This document shows positions 1-12,735 of a stretch of 64,000 nt of DNA, one piece after another. Each line of letters begins with the position of its first letter. Within the stretch, counting starts at the first letter, position 1. The notes under the pieces were generated by a model. The model searched no databases and was not told where the DNA came from. It saw only the letters and a list, made by a program, of their open reading frames with translations. The position numbers were made by a program, and so were the translations under genes. Origin of the DNA: Podospora pseudoanserina (Eukaryota; Ascomycota; Sordariomycetes; Sordariales; Podosporaceae); contig NC_085922.1 of the NCBI RefSeq assembly GCF_035222485.1, forward strand, positions 511,001 through 575,000. Direction: 5' to 3'.

Positions 1-523
1 CATCTTTGGTGGTGCCGTTTGTCACCGTCTTGACTAATGCGGCTGGCAACGTGACGGATTCGGGGGGTGTAGCTTTGGTCTGACCGCTAGGCTCGGTTTT
101 GGCGCTGTCCAAGTTCTCTTCTGATGTCGACGGCTCTGCGAGGCTCTCTGAAGTTGGAGCCGGAGCCGGAGCCGGAGTCGGAGTTAGGGTAGCTGAAGAC
201 GGTGCGGCGATATGTGACTCCACAGGACCGCCTGATGCAACTGGGGCGACCTGACCAGTTTTGTTATTGTCGCCGGTTGCTTTATTGTCAACATCGCCAT
301 TCGCCACTGCATTGATGTCGGCCAGTTTTGAAGTTTCGCCGACATCAGTCGACGAAGCCGGCGATGCAGAGGTTAGCTCTTGATGGGTGACTACCGATAA
401 GCGGAGACTTGATGTTAGCAGTGGACAGTAGGATACGCGTATCGAAGCCCTCGCTGTTACGTGTCACCGCCTTAATCGTTCTTCAACTGCGTAGCTGCGT
501 GCCGACATCCATTGGGATCTCAT
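1..523 (-). CDS. Unknown Ala/Pro/Ser/Thr-rich protein, 3' part cut by window edge
   Basis: Only the N-terminal part lies in the window. The model has exon 1 at 468-523 (ATG at 521-523, about 18 codons), a 60-nt intron at 408-467 (GTGACA donor; CTAAC branch point very close to the acceptor AAG), and an open exon 2 from 407 through the window edge. Phases match across the intron (2+1). The readable protein starts MRSQWMSARSYAVEERL and becomes rich in Ala, Pro, Ser and Thr, with a short PTPAPAPAP run, so it looks disordered. No domain is recognised. The start is uncertain because another ATG sits 7 nt upstream in a different frame. Seen: the open frame and splice signals. Inferred: that it is a gene. 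Confidence 0.4.
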
Positions 524-3083
524 CCGTCATTTGGACGCGCAAAGCTGAGCCCATTGACGAGTGATGATGGCTATTCCGCGTGGGGGAGGCTGTCTCGTAC
601 CTTTCTCCGCTTCCCCGGACATTGCGAACGAAGGCCGAAGTGCGATTGTAACAAGCAGCAATGACGTAACGTCGGAGGACTTGGCGCTAGATAGGGAAAA
701 TAGGAATTGAAGCACGGCAATTGTCAACAGGCCAAATTGGGCGCGAATGATAGCTGTTGTACTGTAACTCGATGACAGGTTGACAATTTGAAGTTGATGC
801 AGAAGCACGCAGGAGGGCAGATCGCAGAGGTTGAGACGGCAGCAGCATGCCATTGTCTTTTTGTCTCGAGATGCTCCCGTTGCACAGACAAATCAGGATT
901 GGTTGGATCTCATCATGGATCTGCGGCTCTTGAAAACATGACGGGATCGGGGAATGACATGCCACACTAGTGTGCATCCATTCTACACATCATGCCATGA
1001 GCTAGTCTTCACCTTGGTTGAATACCGCCTCTCGCCATCTCTCACCTCATCATTCACTTAACCTCACCGTGGATGCTCACGTCCCAGTTCCATCTTCACC
1101 GGGGTTGGATATATGCTTCAGTGTGGAGGAAGCTATCCAGCCACCGCACTTGGCGGGGTTGGCGGGGCTCGAACGGACGGGAGCTTGGGCCAGGTGCAGA
1201 ACGGGTATGCCAGGGTGCAGGTGTCAGGCTAGAATTCTCTACACCCTTCTACTTATAAACGTTCCTGAACCAAAAACCTCATGGCGGCCTATCATTTGCT
1301 TCCTCATGCCCACGATGGGGCCAATGGATATGCATTCAGTGAGACAAGAGTGACAAGGCCCCAAAGACTCAGGCTGCCCACGCTGTTGCAGAGTCTGTCG
1401 TCCGGGAGGCTGCTAGCGCACCCCACGATGATCGGCAAGCACCCTCACTGGACACTAGGTCGTGCAGCCAAAGCTCGCTGTCATTTTTTTTCGTGGTTTG
1501 CTGCCACCTCAACGAGGAAAGGGACGAAAAAGGAACCTAGAATCATGCATGAGAACATGCCGCACAGCTATTATAAGGCTTCAACGGCCAATTGGGCCAA
1601 TGACATGTTGCTGTTCCCACCACCGTCCACATATCCCGTCAAAGCTGCATTTGTTTCTGCTTGAGGGCCACTTTGATTGAGTCGGCTGTGGCCAATGCTT
1701 GCCGGTTAGCCGTCTGTGCCGTCTCCCCAAGAGGGAAGGCATTTAACAACACCAAGACTTTTGAGATTCGTCTAGTGTCTTGTCGATTCGAAGGGAACAC
1801 TCTCTGCAAATTGCAAAAGCGAGCTTCTGTTGGTCCCTGCCGAGAATAACCGGAGATCCGCCCCCTGTCCAGAGGCACTCTGCAAGGCTGTTTATCGCTG
1901 GCCTCGCTGTTCTCACGACGTCGCAGCATCTGAGGGATTGCGTGACGCTAGCGGGGCAGCAGAGTCTGAATCTGGTCTGAATCTTCCATCATCGCCCCCA
2001 CCATGGAGCAGCGGACGGAGAACACCAGCCACTCACACCACCCGCCCAGCTCGGGCCAAGACATGTTTGGTTATCACACTCCCGACCACGTGCCATAGCG
2101 CGCATCTGAAGCTGTTTCTCTGAACAAGAGCGCGTTAGTAGAGGCGGGCGGAAATGCAAGCAGCGGTTGCACGGCGGGGTCCGGGGCGCAGTCGCCGGAA
2201 GCCATCGCTGCGGTGCGGTCTAGGAATGGAGCCTCGAGGCATCACCGCATCCGACCACCTGAAGAGGTTTGAGGTTCTAGAATGGCAGCAACACCGCATG
2301 GTGCCAAGGCTGAGGCCAAGAGCTCTTGGCGAAGAGGAAAAGCGGGCATTCCCAGCCTTTGCAGCCAAGCCCTGATGACCTCCTTTGCCAATCCCGCGTC
2401 CGGCTGGCCCTATCAGAGCCCGGCTTGGAGTGTGTTAGTCTTTGTCGAGAACCAGGGGATGACGCTCATCCGTTTTCAGTCGCCACCCGATTGCAGTCTT
2501 ATCACTCCTACCGAACGCCGCCGTCACCCACAGCGGGGCTCTCAAGGACGTATGCCACGCCCAACTGCTTGGCTCGCCCAGCATCTCACAGCATTGAGCG
2601 GGTTTGAAGAGTCAATCCAAGGTCCGAGGCAGCTGTGAGAGCCGGGATGGAGTTCTTGGGACTTCTTGGCCTGCTACCCGCCAAGTCCACTGTTGCTTTG
2701 GCCGCCGACTTATCGGTGAGCAGCATGCAAAAAGATGCTGGGCCCTGGCCGGTACCTCGACGGAGCACCCAGTTTCTGTGCGGTTACTTAAACAAAGCAG
2801 GTACCCCGTCATCCCCCCGTGATCTGGGACTCTCTTGCGTCACTGTCCAGAGGAGGAAAAAAACAAGCTTCTCTCCCCCATCATCCAAGCTTTGTGCGTC
2901 GTTGGCTCCACGGCGTTAAACTCCATCATCAGAGTCCGGACTGTCTATAACGGCCGTCCCTTTGCCCATCCTGCTGATCCTCCCTACGCAAATGAGACAG
3001 ACTGCTCAACACTCGAGATCGTGCTCACCCCGTCAGGTCAACTGGTGAACGTATCGCCCTCCTCCCCTCCCCCAACCGCCAAC
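524..3083. promoter_or_regulatory. Long gap upstream of the ENA ATPase with many GCCARG sites
   Basis: There is no convincing gene in this 2.5 kb; short frames on both strands lack introns, domains or codon bias. It lies between two divergently oriented genes and should hold both promoters and the ATPase leader. The PacC core GCCARG occurs at least ten times on either strand: 1149 (reverse), 1189, 1209, 2303, 2315, 2325 (reverse), 2568 (reverse), 2665 (reverse), 2680 and 2744 (reverse). Three of these fall within 28 bp at 2303-2330. GAGGCTG, a sequence of the kind bound by Crz1 in filamentous fungi, occurs near 584 and 1406. Control by PacC and Crz1 is inferred from what is known of fungal ENA genes. 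Confidence 0.5.
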
Positions 3084-6000
3084 ATGGCCGGTGAATTCCC
3101 CAAACACCCGTTCCTCCTCACCCCGGAGGAGACGGCGCAGGCTCTGGGGACCGATATCGACAAGGGCCTCACCTCGGCCCAGGTCAAAGAACTCCAATCC
3201 AAGTATCCTACCAATGAACTCGATGTAGGCGGCAGTATCGCCTGGTACACCATCTTTATCCGCCAGCTTGCCAATGCCATGATTCTGGTATGACCCCTCG
3301 CCCTGAAGCTTCCCAAACAAGCTTTCGCACTGCGGGTGCCATTGACTTAAGTGGCGCATCGACTGACAACTGTGCTAGGTCCTCTTCTTTGCCATGGCCC
3401 TGAGTTTTGGCGTAGGAGATTATATCGAAGGCGGTGTCCTTGCTGCCGTCATTGTGTTGAATGTGTCCATTGGTTTTTATCAAGAATATGGCGCCGAGAA
3501 GAAGATGGATGCGCTCCGTGCGCTTTCTTCCCCCTCTGCCAATGTGCTCCGCGACGGTAAGATGCAGGTCATACCAAAGTAAGTTATGCCCTTTCAAATG
3601 CCGCTCTCCTCTGTTCGAGCTGGTCTGGTGCTGACCAGTTTGCGCCGCCAAATAGTGCCGAGGTCGTTCCTGGTGACATCATTGCCCTCAAGATGGGCGA
3701 TACCGTTCCAGCCGACATGCGCATGTTTGAAGCCATGAACCTCCAGTGCGACGAATCATCCTTGACAGGTGAGGCCATGCCCATCGAAAAGATCACCACC
3801 ACCGAGATTTATGTCGAGGGCGGCGAGAAGCTGGCACAGGACGAAGGTGAAGTCGGTATCGGTGACCGCATCAACATTGCCTATGCTACCACTGTTGTCC
3901 AGAAGGGCCGTGGCCGTGGTATCGTCATTTGCACTGGCATGCAGACCGAAGTTGGAAAGATTGCCGCCTCGACCAGCAAGAAGAGACGCAAGCCCGGCAG
4001 GTCCATGAACTGGAAAAAGTACGGAAAGGCTGCCCCGGTCAAGGGTGCCTTCAGACGCACCTATGACTTCCTCGGCAAGTTCCTCGGCTTGACCGAGGGT
4101 ACTCCTCTCCAGATCAAGCTGGCGAAGCTGGCGTACCTGTTGTTCTTCTGTGCCATCGTCCTGGCCATGATCGTCTTCAGTGTCAACAAGTGGCCCAACC
4201 CGCTTCCCAGCGAGCTCGTCATTTATGCCATTTCCACCGGCATCGCCATCATTCCCGAGTCTCTCGTCGCTGTCTTGACTATTTCCATGGTTGTGGCCAC
4301 CACTGTCATGAGAAAGGCCAACGTCGTTGTGCGTGACTTGTCGGCTCTTGAAGCCCTTGGAGGTGTGACCAACATTTGCTCCGACAAGACGGGCACTCTT
4401 ACCCAAGGCGCCATGATCGCGAAGAAGGTGTGGACACCTGCCTCCAACAGCATCTACACTGTCAGAGACTCGAAGAGTCCCGCCGACCCCACTCAGGGAC
4501 GCGTCACAGTCTCCAGCGCCGACGTTCCCGTCCAAGAGGAAGAGGGGAAGCGCGATTATGATGAAGAGAGAACGACCGCAGCCATCAAGTTTGATGGTGT
4601 CCCCGACGAGAAGCTCAACCCCAAGCCACAATCATCCCCCGAGGCCGAGGCTGAACTCACCCCCGAACTCCGCATGTTCCTCCTCTCGGCAGCGCTTTGC
4701 AACCTTGCCACAGTGCGGTTCGACGACAAGGAGGAAAAATGGAAGACGACCGGCGAACCCACCGAAATTGCCCTGCAGGTTTTCGCTCACCGGTTCGACC
4801 TTGGCAAGAAGAACGTGGAGGCGACCGGATGGAAGCAGACGGCCGAGTTTCCCTTTGACAGCTCCATCAAGCGCATGTCCGTCATTTACGATGCGCCCGA
4901 GAACAACGAAAGCGGATTGAGCACCGAAAACAGTCATGTCTTCACCAAGGGCGCCGTCGAGCGTATCATCGACCTGTGCTCCCACGTCGGGACGACCGAT
5001 GTACCCATGACCGAAGAGTACAAGGAAAAGATCCTCAAGCAGATGACCGACTTTGCGTCCCAGGGCCAGCGCGTTCTCGCCATTGCCTATCGTGCCTGGA
5101 ATGGCCGCTACGTCGCTGGCAAGAACGACGGCGTTGACCCCTCTCTCCCCAAGAACGATGAAGCCCAACGGTCCGCGGTGGAAAAGGACCTCATTCTCCT
5201 CGGCTTGGCTGGTATCTACGACCCTCCCCGCCGCGAGACCACTCCCGCCATCTTCGACTGTGCCCAGGCCGGCATCAAGGTGCACATGTTGACTGGCGAT
5301 CACCCCGAAACGGCCAGGGCTATTGCTAGGGAAGTCGGTATCATCCCCCGCGACCTCAGTGTCCTCCCCGCCGGTGTTGCCCAGTCCGCTGTGATGAAGG
5401 CTACCGACTTTGACAAGCTCACCGACGAGGAGATCGACGCCTTGCCAGAACTTCCTCTTGTTATTGCTCGTTGTGCGCCCGAGACCAAATCTCGCATGGT
5501 GGAGGCCCTTCGCCGCCGTGATGCCTTCATGGCCATGACTGGTGACGGTGTCAACGATGCCCCATCCTTGAGCCGCGCCGATGTCGGTATCGCCATGGGA
5601 TCCGGTTCCGACGTGGCCAAGTCTGCCTCCAAGATTGTCTTGACGGATGATAAGTTCAACTCGATCGTTGCCGCCATCCGCGAAGGTCGCCGCATGTTTG
5701 CCAACATTCAGAAGTTCGTCCTCCATCTTCTCAGCAGCAACGTTGGTGAAGTCATTCTCCTGATTTGCGGTCTCGCCTTCTTTGACGAGTCCGGCATTTC
5801 CGTCTTCCCCATCGCTCCCCTCGAAATTCTCTGGATCAACATGGTCACTTCGTCCTTCCCCGCTTTCGGTCTCGGTCGCGAGGCTGCCAGTGCCGAAGTC
5901 ATGCGCAAGCCCCCTCACGACAAGAGGCGCGGTGTGTTCACCAACCAGATTATTGTTGACATGATCGTCTACGGTATTCTTATGGGCGCCACCACACTCT

Positions 6001-6638
6001 CGACCTTCATCATTGTCGTGTTTGGAAAGTACGATGGCCAGCTGGGCAGGGACTGCAACAAGCACTACTCGGAGGGGTGCATTCCCGTGTTCCGCGCCCG
6101 CGCTGCTGTTTTCGCCGAGTTGACCTGGATGATTCTCCTCACCGCTTGGGAGATCAAGGACCTTCGCCGGTCCATGTTCCGGCTGAACCCCGATTCCGAG
6201 TCCAAGTTCCCCTTCTTCAAGGACGTGTACAACAACAAGTTTCTCTTCTGGGCCGTCGTCATTGGCGCTGTCTCTGTGTTCCCCACGGTATACATCCCCG
6301 GCCTCAACAGGAACGTCTTCAAGCACACCGATATCAGCTGGGAGTGGGGTGTCGTTTTCGGCATGACCATCTTCTATGTCTTTGGTATCGAGGTCTGGAA
6401 GTGGGTCAAGCGGACGCTTAACATTCTGGATGACCACAAGGTCAGACAGGGCAAGTGGTCGCAGGGCGAGGAGGGTCAGAAGATGCGGTTCGCAAAGTCG
6501 ATGTCCTTCTCCAGCTTGAAGAGTTGGGCCTCCAGATCCAAGGCTCAGTCCAACGGCGACTTGACTCCAAGCACCACGCAGCCGCGGTCGACTTCACAAG
6601 CACCCCAGAGCCGGGTGCCACAGACCTCGCCCGTTTGA
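3084..6638 (+). CDS. ENA1: ENA-type (P-type IID) Na+/K+-exporting ATPase
   Basis: Plasma-membrane P-type ATPase that pumps Na+ or K+ out at high salt and alkaline pH. Exons are 3084-3287, 3379-3578 and 3656-6638, giving 1128 aa, the usual ENA length. Introns have GTATGA and GTAAGT donors, and phases match (0 and 2). The start, MAGEFPKHPFLL, sits in a strong CCAACATGG context; the frame is open upstream but low in coding character. Visible motifs: the A-domain TGE at about 172-174 (TGEAMP rather than TGES), phosphorylated Asp378 in DKTGTLTQG, and the hinge GDGVNDAP at 764. The order of N-terminal cation-ATPase region, M1-M4, P/N domains and C-terminal M5-M10 is as expected. The C-terminal 40 residues are Ser/Thr/Gln-rich. 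A Ca2+-ATPase is less likely given the sequence around DKTGT and the IID-like layout. Confidence 0.93.
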
Positions 6639-7441
6639 GGGAGAGACGACTGAATTAAAGCAACGGATGATATGTGGCGTATGGGACGATGCGCTGCTGG
6701 CCACGCGGCCGGGTCATGTTGCTTTTTGCGTATATCTGAGTTGACGATGTTGAACGATGATACCACGCATATTTTGAAGCATGTTGACGAAGAAGATGCG
6801 AAGGGATCGAGATAAACAAAGGCTCGGTTAACACCCTCCTATTATCGAAGGAAGACTGTTTGGGGGGAGGGGGGGGGTGCGCTATCATGAGTAAAAGGCA
6901 TCTTGATGCCGTGGTTGTTTTTTTGCATTGTATTTTGTTTTATGATATCCAGCATTTGATCGAACTGTTGGTTGGCGATGGTCTGGGCAAATAGGTACTG
7001 CCCTCAGGATCAGTAGAACATAGCGTAATGTTTGGCTGTTAGCATTTGGCACAATGGAAACTGAAAGTCTTTACATGGAATTTTGTTCATGGGAAAGTGT
7101 TGAACTTGAGAGGGATTTTAAAACAAGTTCGTGTGACCTGCTTCCATCGAGATAAGATTGTAGGCAAGTACGTAAACCCCGGGGAGAGTCCAAACCGCGG
7201 TCAACCCCTGAGGAAAAGGCTCCCATGCCACTCTGGGGAGGGGTGGGTCCACAAGTTCAGGGCGCGCTAGTGTGTAATTGGGGGAACGCCGCGTCGCCAA
7301 TTAAGGACACGCGCAACCATCCCGTCCCGTCCAACGTCCAATTGACAACGAGACACAATCTTCTGCCTTTTCTTGAATCATCACTTCGAATCGACCACCA
7401 ACTACTTTCCCTTCCTTAGTCGAGCAGTTACCAATTTCACA
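6639..7441. other. Intergenic: ATPase 3' end to DPM1 promoter
   Basis: No gene seen. It contains a G-rich run at 6862-6877 (six G, AG break, nine G in total order) and AT-rich sequence at 6900-6960 that may hold the ATPase poly(A) region. The last 70 bases before 7442 are pyrimidine-rich, like a fungal transcription start region. Confidence 0.5.
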
Positions 7442-8250
<809 letters not shown>

Positions 8251-8423
8251 GGGGCTTGAGGGAGGGAAGAAGCTGGAACTCGTGGAAGGGATGAGGTTTG
8301 GGATATTAATTCTAATGCTGATATTTACACTGTTTGGAAAGCGAAAATGAAATGGCAGAGATGATGAATGTCAGGAGTTATACGCAAAAGATTTTTCGAT
8401 TTTCTAGTCACGGCAGCACTTAT

Positions 8424-9362
8424 CTACATGTTCCTACCACCCGTTACACTGATTGTTTGTCCGGAAATATACGAGCTCAGGGGGGAAGCGATGGCCAACA
8501 CAGCACTCGCAGCCTCGGTCGCAGTGCCGGGTCTCCTGAGTGGGATGTCCTGGTATGGAACGATGCCTGGAGGAGCTTGCTTCTGCTTCTCCGGGATACC
8601 CAAGGCAACCTTCTGCCCATCAACCTCAACAAACGCACCGGCCTCCTTATTGGCCGTCAGTCTCGTCTCGATATGCCCAAAGGCAATCGTGTTCGCCCTC
8701 ACGCCGAACGCAGGGCCCCATTCCTTTGCGATAGTCTTAGTCATGCCGATGACACCTGCCTTGGCGAGCGCATAGTTGATCTGACCGGCGTTCCCGTGGA
8801 CACCAGAGGTGGAACTGATGTTGATGATGTTTCTTGGCTCGCCGTCCTTCACACGGAAGTAAGGGGCTGCCTCACGGATGATTTTGAAGGGGACGGTGCC
8901 GTGTAGGGCGACGATGGTGTCCCATTGTTTGTCGGTCATCTGTCCACGCCGTCAGTATTGTCCACTTGGGGGGAAGGAGAGAGGTACCTTGTGAAGAACC
9001 GCATCCCAGGTAAAACCAGCATTATTCACAATGATGTGGATCTTTCCACCTCCAAACTCGGCTGCTTTGGCCACCAATTGTTTGATGTACTCGTCCTTGA
9101 GCAGGTCCCCTGCCACAGCGATGGCCTGGCCGCCACCGGACCGGATCTTGGAGGCTACCTCTTCGGCTTTGGCGCCGTCAATGTCAGAGACGACGACTTT
9201 GGCGCCCTCGTTGGCGAAGAGACGTGCACACTCAGCCCCGATACCCTGCCCTGAACCGGTGATGATGGCGACTTGGTTGTGGAGGAGACCTTTGGGGTAG
9301 TTGAGCTGGCGGGAGAGCTGGGCGGCGCGCTCAGCCATGCGCATCTTGATCACGGAGGTCAT
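8424..9362 (-). CDS. FabG-like short-chain dehydrogenase (3-oxoacyl-ACP reductase type)
   Basis: Two exons on the minus strand, 8988-9362 and 8424-8939, with a 48-nt intron, give 296 aa. The start at 9362 has a GCCACCATGA context; the frame extends upstream but without an ATG. This is a classical SDR. The nucleotide-binding motif TGSGQGIG is at 35-42, NNAG follows near 112, and the catalytic set is Ser168, Tyr181 and Lys185 in YALAK. The C-terminal end reads SVTGGRNM and has no peroxisomal signal. The family includes mitochondrial FAS-II ketoreductases and broad-range dehydrogenases, so the substrate is not settled. The gene is convergent with DPM1, with only 173 bp between stops. Confidence 0.85.
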
Positions 9363-10320
9363 GGTGGCAGAAGTTGATGATGCAAGTGTCAATGGGTCAA
9401 CGAGAGCCAGAGAAGAAATGGTTGGATTTGTGATATGTAGAAAATGGACATTGAATGGCTATATTTCTCTTGATATATATAGGGATACATGTTAACCCGA
9501 AGCTGGGGGAAGTGACAGCCATCTCCGCACGGGAACCAGCCCGGGCAAGAGGATGCCGAGGCATTTCCCCAGATTCGAGAAACTTGGGGGCTGCAGTTAC
9601 CCCATACCCCGCGCATCACCACCTCATCTTTGGGTTAGGTTAATTGGGGTGTTTTGGTTGCGTTCAGGGGCAAGTCGCTGGGTTGGAGGCGTGTCAAGAG
9701 ATCCGGGTCAACCTCATTTACTGATCTACCTAGAACCAATCCAACCTGAAAGCCAGCCGTAACAGACAAGTCGTAACTTAATGGCTCCCACGGCTCTTGA
9801 TGTTTTCATGGTCAGGGGAAGATGGATTAGATGAGGACTGCGCTAACCCCGCATTCCAGCCGTGCGGAACTTACAACTGGGCACCCTCCCCACAGAATAA
9901 TTGGCACAGCAGGTAAGTTAACCCAATATTATACTGTGAACCATGCCTCAAAAGTAAATTAATAGGTCTTTAAATTATCTCTGAAGACCTCTGAACTATC
10001 TTTTAAGGCCTTTTAATTATCTTTAAAGGCCTATAAGCTATCTTTAAAGGTGTATTAACTATCTTTAAAGGCCTAATGATTTTCTTTCGAGGCATGGTTT
10101 ATATGATATAATATGGATTTAACCCACTTTCGAGTGCCCCTATTATTATGTGGTGAGGGACCTGGCGCAGGGATCGAGGACAGCCAAACAATCCACAACT
10201 CAGCCCAAGTCCCACCGTTGACATCGACGCCGTTTGAACCTTGATGGTTTGGCATTCAACGCATGCAGAGAAGACGCCTCTCAAACGCCACCCGATAGAA
10301 GGCACACACGGAGTAGTAAT
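9363..10320. other. Divergent promoter region between SDR and CSN8-domain gene
   Basis: There is no gene here. It contains the 21-bp tandem repeat at 9965-10090 (listed separately) in an AT-rich stretch, and would carry the promoters of the two divergent genes. Confidence 0.5.
9965..10090 (+). repeat. Six-copy 21-bp tandem repeat (locus A)
   Basis: Six head-to-tail units of exactly 21 bp, starting at 9965, 9986, 10007, 10028, 10049 and 10070. The consensus is close to GGCCTNTNAACTATCTTTAAA. Units 3-5 share an identical TATCTTTAAA or near-identical core, and the outer units are more diverged. It lies about 230 bp upstream of the CSN8-domain gene start. The same unit recurs, inverted, at 29780-29864. 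Confidence 0.85.
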
Positions 10321-11367
10321 ATGCAGAGAAAAGGTGCCAGAGCCTTCTCGGGCCACAGCTACGGCCACACAGGTCACCATCATGGCGGCGGCGGCAACCA
10401 CTACTCCCGTCTCAAACCAGTCGAGCTCGACCCCCTCTCAGAATACGGCCTCCCCTCTAAAGGCGAAAAGAGACTACTCTCTCCCAAAGTCCAAGAGTCC
10501 TACTACTCCAAAATAGCAGAACGCTACCTCGCCTTCTGCACCGAAGCCGGCGACAAAGACAACCTCCAAAAACAATTCGCCCGCCTCGCCGTCGCGGACA
10601 CCACCCCCTCTTCCTCCGCCAGCTCCCCAGTCATCTCCGTTCCCCCATCCCCCTTAACCTCCGCCCCTCCCACCGCATTACCGCTCCCAACCCCCACCTC
10701 CCTGCCCACCGGCAGCTTCCCCGACATCACCTTCATCGCCACCGACAACAGCAAAGAACAAGACCAGTCCGGCTCCCTCCCCTCCATCCTCTCCGCCCTC
10801 CGCAAGCTCCGCGAGGCCCTCGTCGCCACCCAGCGCCGAGACCCCTTCACAATCCAAGTCTACCTCTTCGCCATCCGCCTCGGCATCCTCGCCAAGTCCT
10901 TCGAGTCGTACTACCCGGCTCTGCTCTACCTCCTCCGCTCTGTCCACCCCTTCTCCAACCTCACCTCTGTCGAGCTGGCCGAGTGCGTATCCTATCTCGT
11001 TCTCGACACCGCCTGCAGAAGGCAAGACCTCGCCGGGGCGTTTAAGTTGCGGAAGGAGTACAAGTTGAAGGACAAAAAGGTGGACGCGGTGCTCAAGGCG
11101 CTGGTGGGGGACAACTATGTGCTTTGGTGGAGGGTCAAGAGGGGGGTGGATGGGTACCGGGTGAAGCTGATGGAGTTTGCTGACGGGGATGTCAAGAGGC
11201 GGACGTTGATGGCGATGGGGAGGGCGTATTTGAGCTTGCCGAGGGAGTTTTTGGAGAGCCAGATGGAGGAGAGCTGGGAGGGGCTGAGGAGCAAGTATGG
11301 GGTGGGGTGGGAGCTCGGCGGGGAGAAGGGGGAGAAGGTGGTTATACGGAAGGTTGGGAGGGGATGA
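10321..11367 (+). CDS. CSN8/PSMD8/EIF3K-domain (PCI-like) protein
   Basis: Single-exon gene of 348 aa. The start is the in-frame ATG at 10321; the frame is open further up but has no earlier ATG. The N-terminus (1-45) is Gly/His-rich, with HSYGHTGHHHGGGG. Residues 100-160 are a Pro/Ser/Thr linker. From about 160 to 330 is an all-helical region with the pattern of the CSN8/PSMD8/EIF3K fold: a segment LSALRKLREALVATQRRDPF, then FAIRLGILAKSFESYYPALLYLL, and a winged-helix-like end. Known members are scaffold subunits of COP9 signalosome, proteasome lid and eIF3. Which complex this one serves, if any, cannot be told. The domain call rests on pattern recognition only. Confidence 0.65.
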   Translation: MQRKGARAFSGHSYGHTGHHHGGGGNHYSRLKPVELDPLSEYGLPSKGEKRLLSPKVQESYYSKIAERYLAFCTEAGDKDNLQKQFARLAVADTTPSSSASSPVISVPPSPLTSAPPTALPLPTPTSLPTGSFPDITFIATDNSKEQDQSGSLPSILSALRKLREALVATQRRDPFTIQVYLFAIRLGILAKSFESYYPALLYLLRSVHPFSNLTSVELAECVSYLVLDTACRRQDLAGAFKLRKEYKLKDKKVDAVLKALVGDNYVLWWRVKRGVDGYRVKLMEFADGDVKRRTLMAMGRAYLSLPREFLESQMEESWEGLRSKYGVGWELGGEKGEKVVIRKVGRG

Positions 11368-12007
11368 GGGATAGGGGGGTTATATATGGGAAGAATGGCA
11401 TAAGATATCGGTGTTGGGATAGGATATGGTTTCAACATGTTTGGCTGGGATGAGGAACGACCATTGGTATATTATACTACTCATGATGTGGCACGGCATG
11501 GCGAGCGTCGAGGGATAGAAAATGGTGGCTTTGGCAGCGAAGTACAGATTAGGGATATGGGATTATGACATGATTAATGATAATACCGCGCCTTGCTTGA
11601 AGGTCATCGTTTTTCTTGATGACTTCCAATCGAGGGAGTTTACAGAATCGTTTTGCAGCATCTTCCAACTATTAGAGAACGACACTGACATGCTTGGTTG
11701 GAATATATACATTTCAAGCCATGAGCGGGTCTCAAAAGTAACGCGGGCCATCGTTAGCCCCATGCTATACGGAGAAAAAAGCCAGTACAAAACGTCCATG
11801 GCCCCGGCTCTCCACCATATTGTTACACTGCGCATGCGGCTACAACAAGCCAAGAAAGTAAATTATCAAATTGGGTATTTTCAACTTCCGCAAAACATCA
11901 AGCAACGCCGTCCCTCACGCTCCGAGCTTCATTTACCGTCCACCCAGCCCCCCCTTATCACAGCGATGCCCTAGGCCAAGTTCAAACGTCCTCCCACACG
12001 TTCAGAT
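11368..12007. other. Convergent intergenic region
   Basis: Holds the 3' ends of the CSN8-domain gene (+) and the CFEM gene (-). A 150-codon open frame at 11522-11974 has no recognisable domain and is treated as chance. Nothing else seen. Confidence 0.5.
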
Positions 12008-12735
12008 TTAGAGGAGAGCAAAGGCAGCAGCAAGACCACCAATGGCACCCAAGCCGGCGGCGACGGTGGGACGGGGACCGAAGTTGGTGCTGGTGCTGGT
12101 GCTGGTGCTAGAGGCATCCTGAGCATCAGCGTCGGTCTCGGTCTCGGTGGCGGACGACTCCTCAGGGGCATCAGTCTCGGTGGTGCTGGGAGCATCGGTG
12201 GCCTCGGTAGTAGCGGTACCGGCGGGGGTGGTCACGGCGGTGTCAGTGTTGGCAGCGGTAGTGGTACGAGTCGAGGTCCTAACGGGAGTGGTGGCCGAGG
12301 GGCTGGCAGTAGCGCAGGTGACAGCGGTAGGGAGATCATTGACGCCGAAGGCCTTGCAGAGCTGTTGTGTCGAATATTAGCCATCTGAACACGGATATGG
12401 ATATTGCGCAAAGCAAGAACATACCGTCGCAGCAACGGAAACAGCGGTCTTCTGGTCCGCCTCATTGCAGACGTCGACGAGGCAGCAGGCGATGCTGTCG
12501 AGGAAGGTGCTGTTCTTGCAGATGCACTCGGGGTCGCTACCACAGTTGCCAATCCCACCACGGAGGTACTGGGTGGCACAATCACGCTGTCAAGAAACTT
12601 TAGTCAGTTTACCACGTCTCTCCTGGAGAGCTTTTGGGGCGCCGAACATACAGCGCATTCGGGAAGATCAGCCAAGCCCTGGGCGGCGACGCTGGTGGCG
12701 AGAGCCAGGGAGACCAGAGCAGCAGAGTACTTCAT
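12008..12735 (-). CDS. CFEM-domain GPI-anchored cell-surface protein
   Basis: Three exons (12652-12735, 12425-12586, 12008-12361), all in phase 0, encode 199 aa. Residues 1-18 are a signal peptide (MKYSAALVSLALATSVAA). The CFEM domain spans about 19-100, with cysteines in LPECARDC, GNCGSDPECIC, IACCLVDVC, LCK and VTC, ten in all. Asp46 in CGSDPECIC sits where the haem-iron-binding Asp lies in Candida Rbt5/Csa2. A Thr/Ser/Glu-rich stalk follows, then a C-terminal GPI signal ending in LGAIGGLAAAFALL. Known CFEM proteins take up haem, act in cell-wall integrity or serve as effectors. Haem binding here is inferred from the Asp and cysteine pattern. Confidence 0.92.

Noticed and set aside
1150-1185. 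Possible minus-strand tRNA B-box (GTTCGAGCC-like)
   Set aside because: No cloverleaf could be drawn around it.
4632-6437. 601-codon open frame antisense to the ENA ATPase
   Set aside because: Shadow of strong codon bias in a GC-rich coding exon; no start signals, introns or domain of its own.
6862-6877. G-rich run after the ATPase as a G-quadruplex
   Set aside because: Only one or two long G runs, not four separated ones; could be a simple homopolymer tract.
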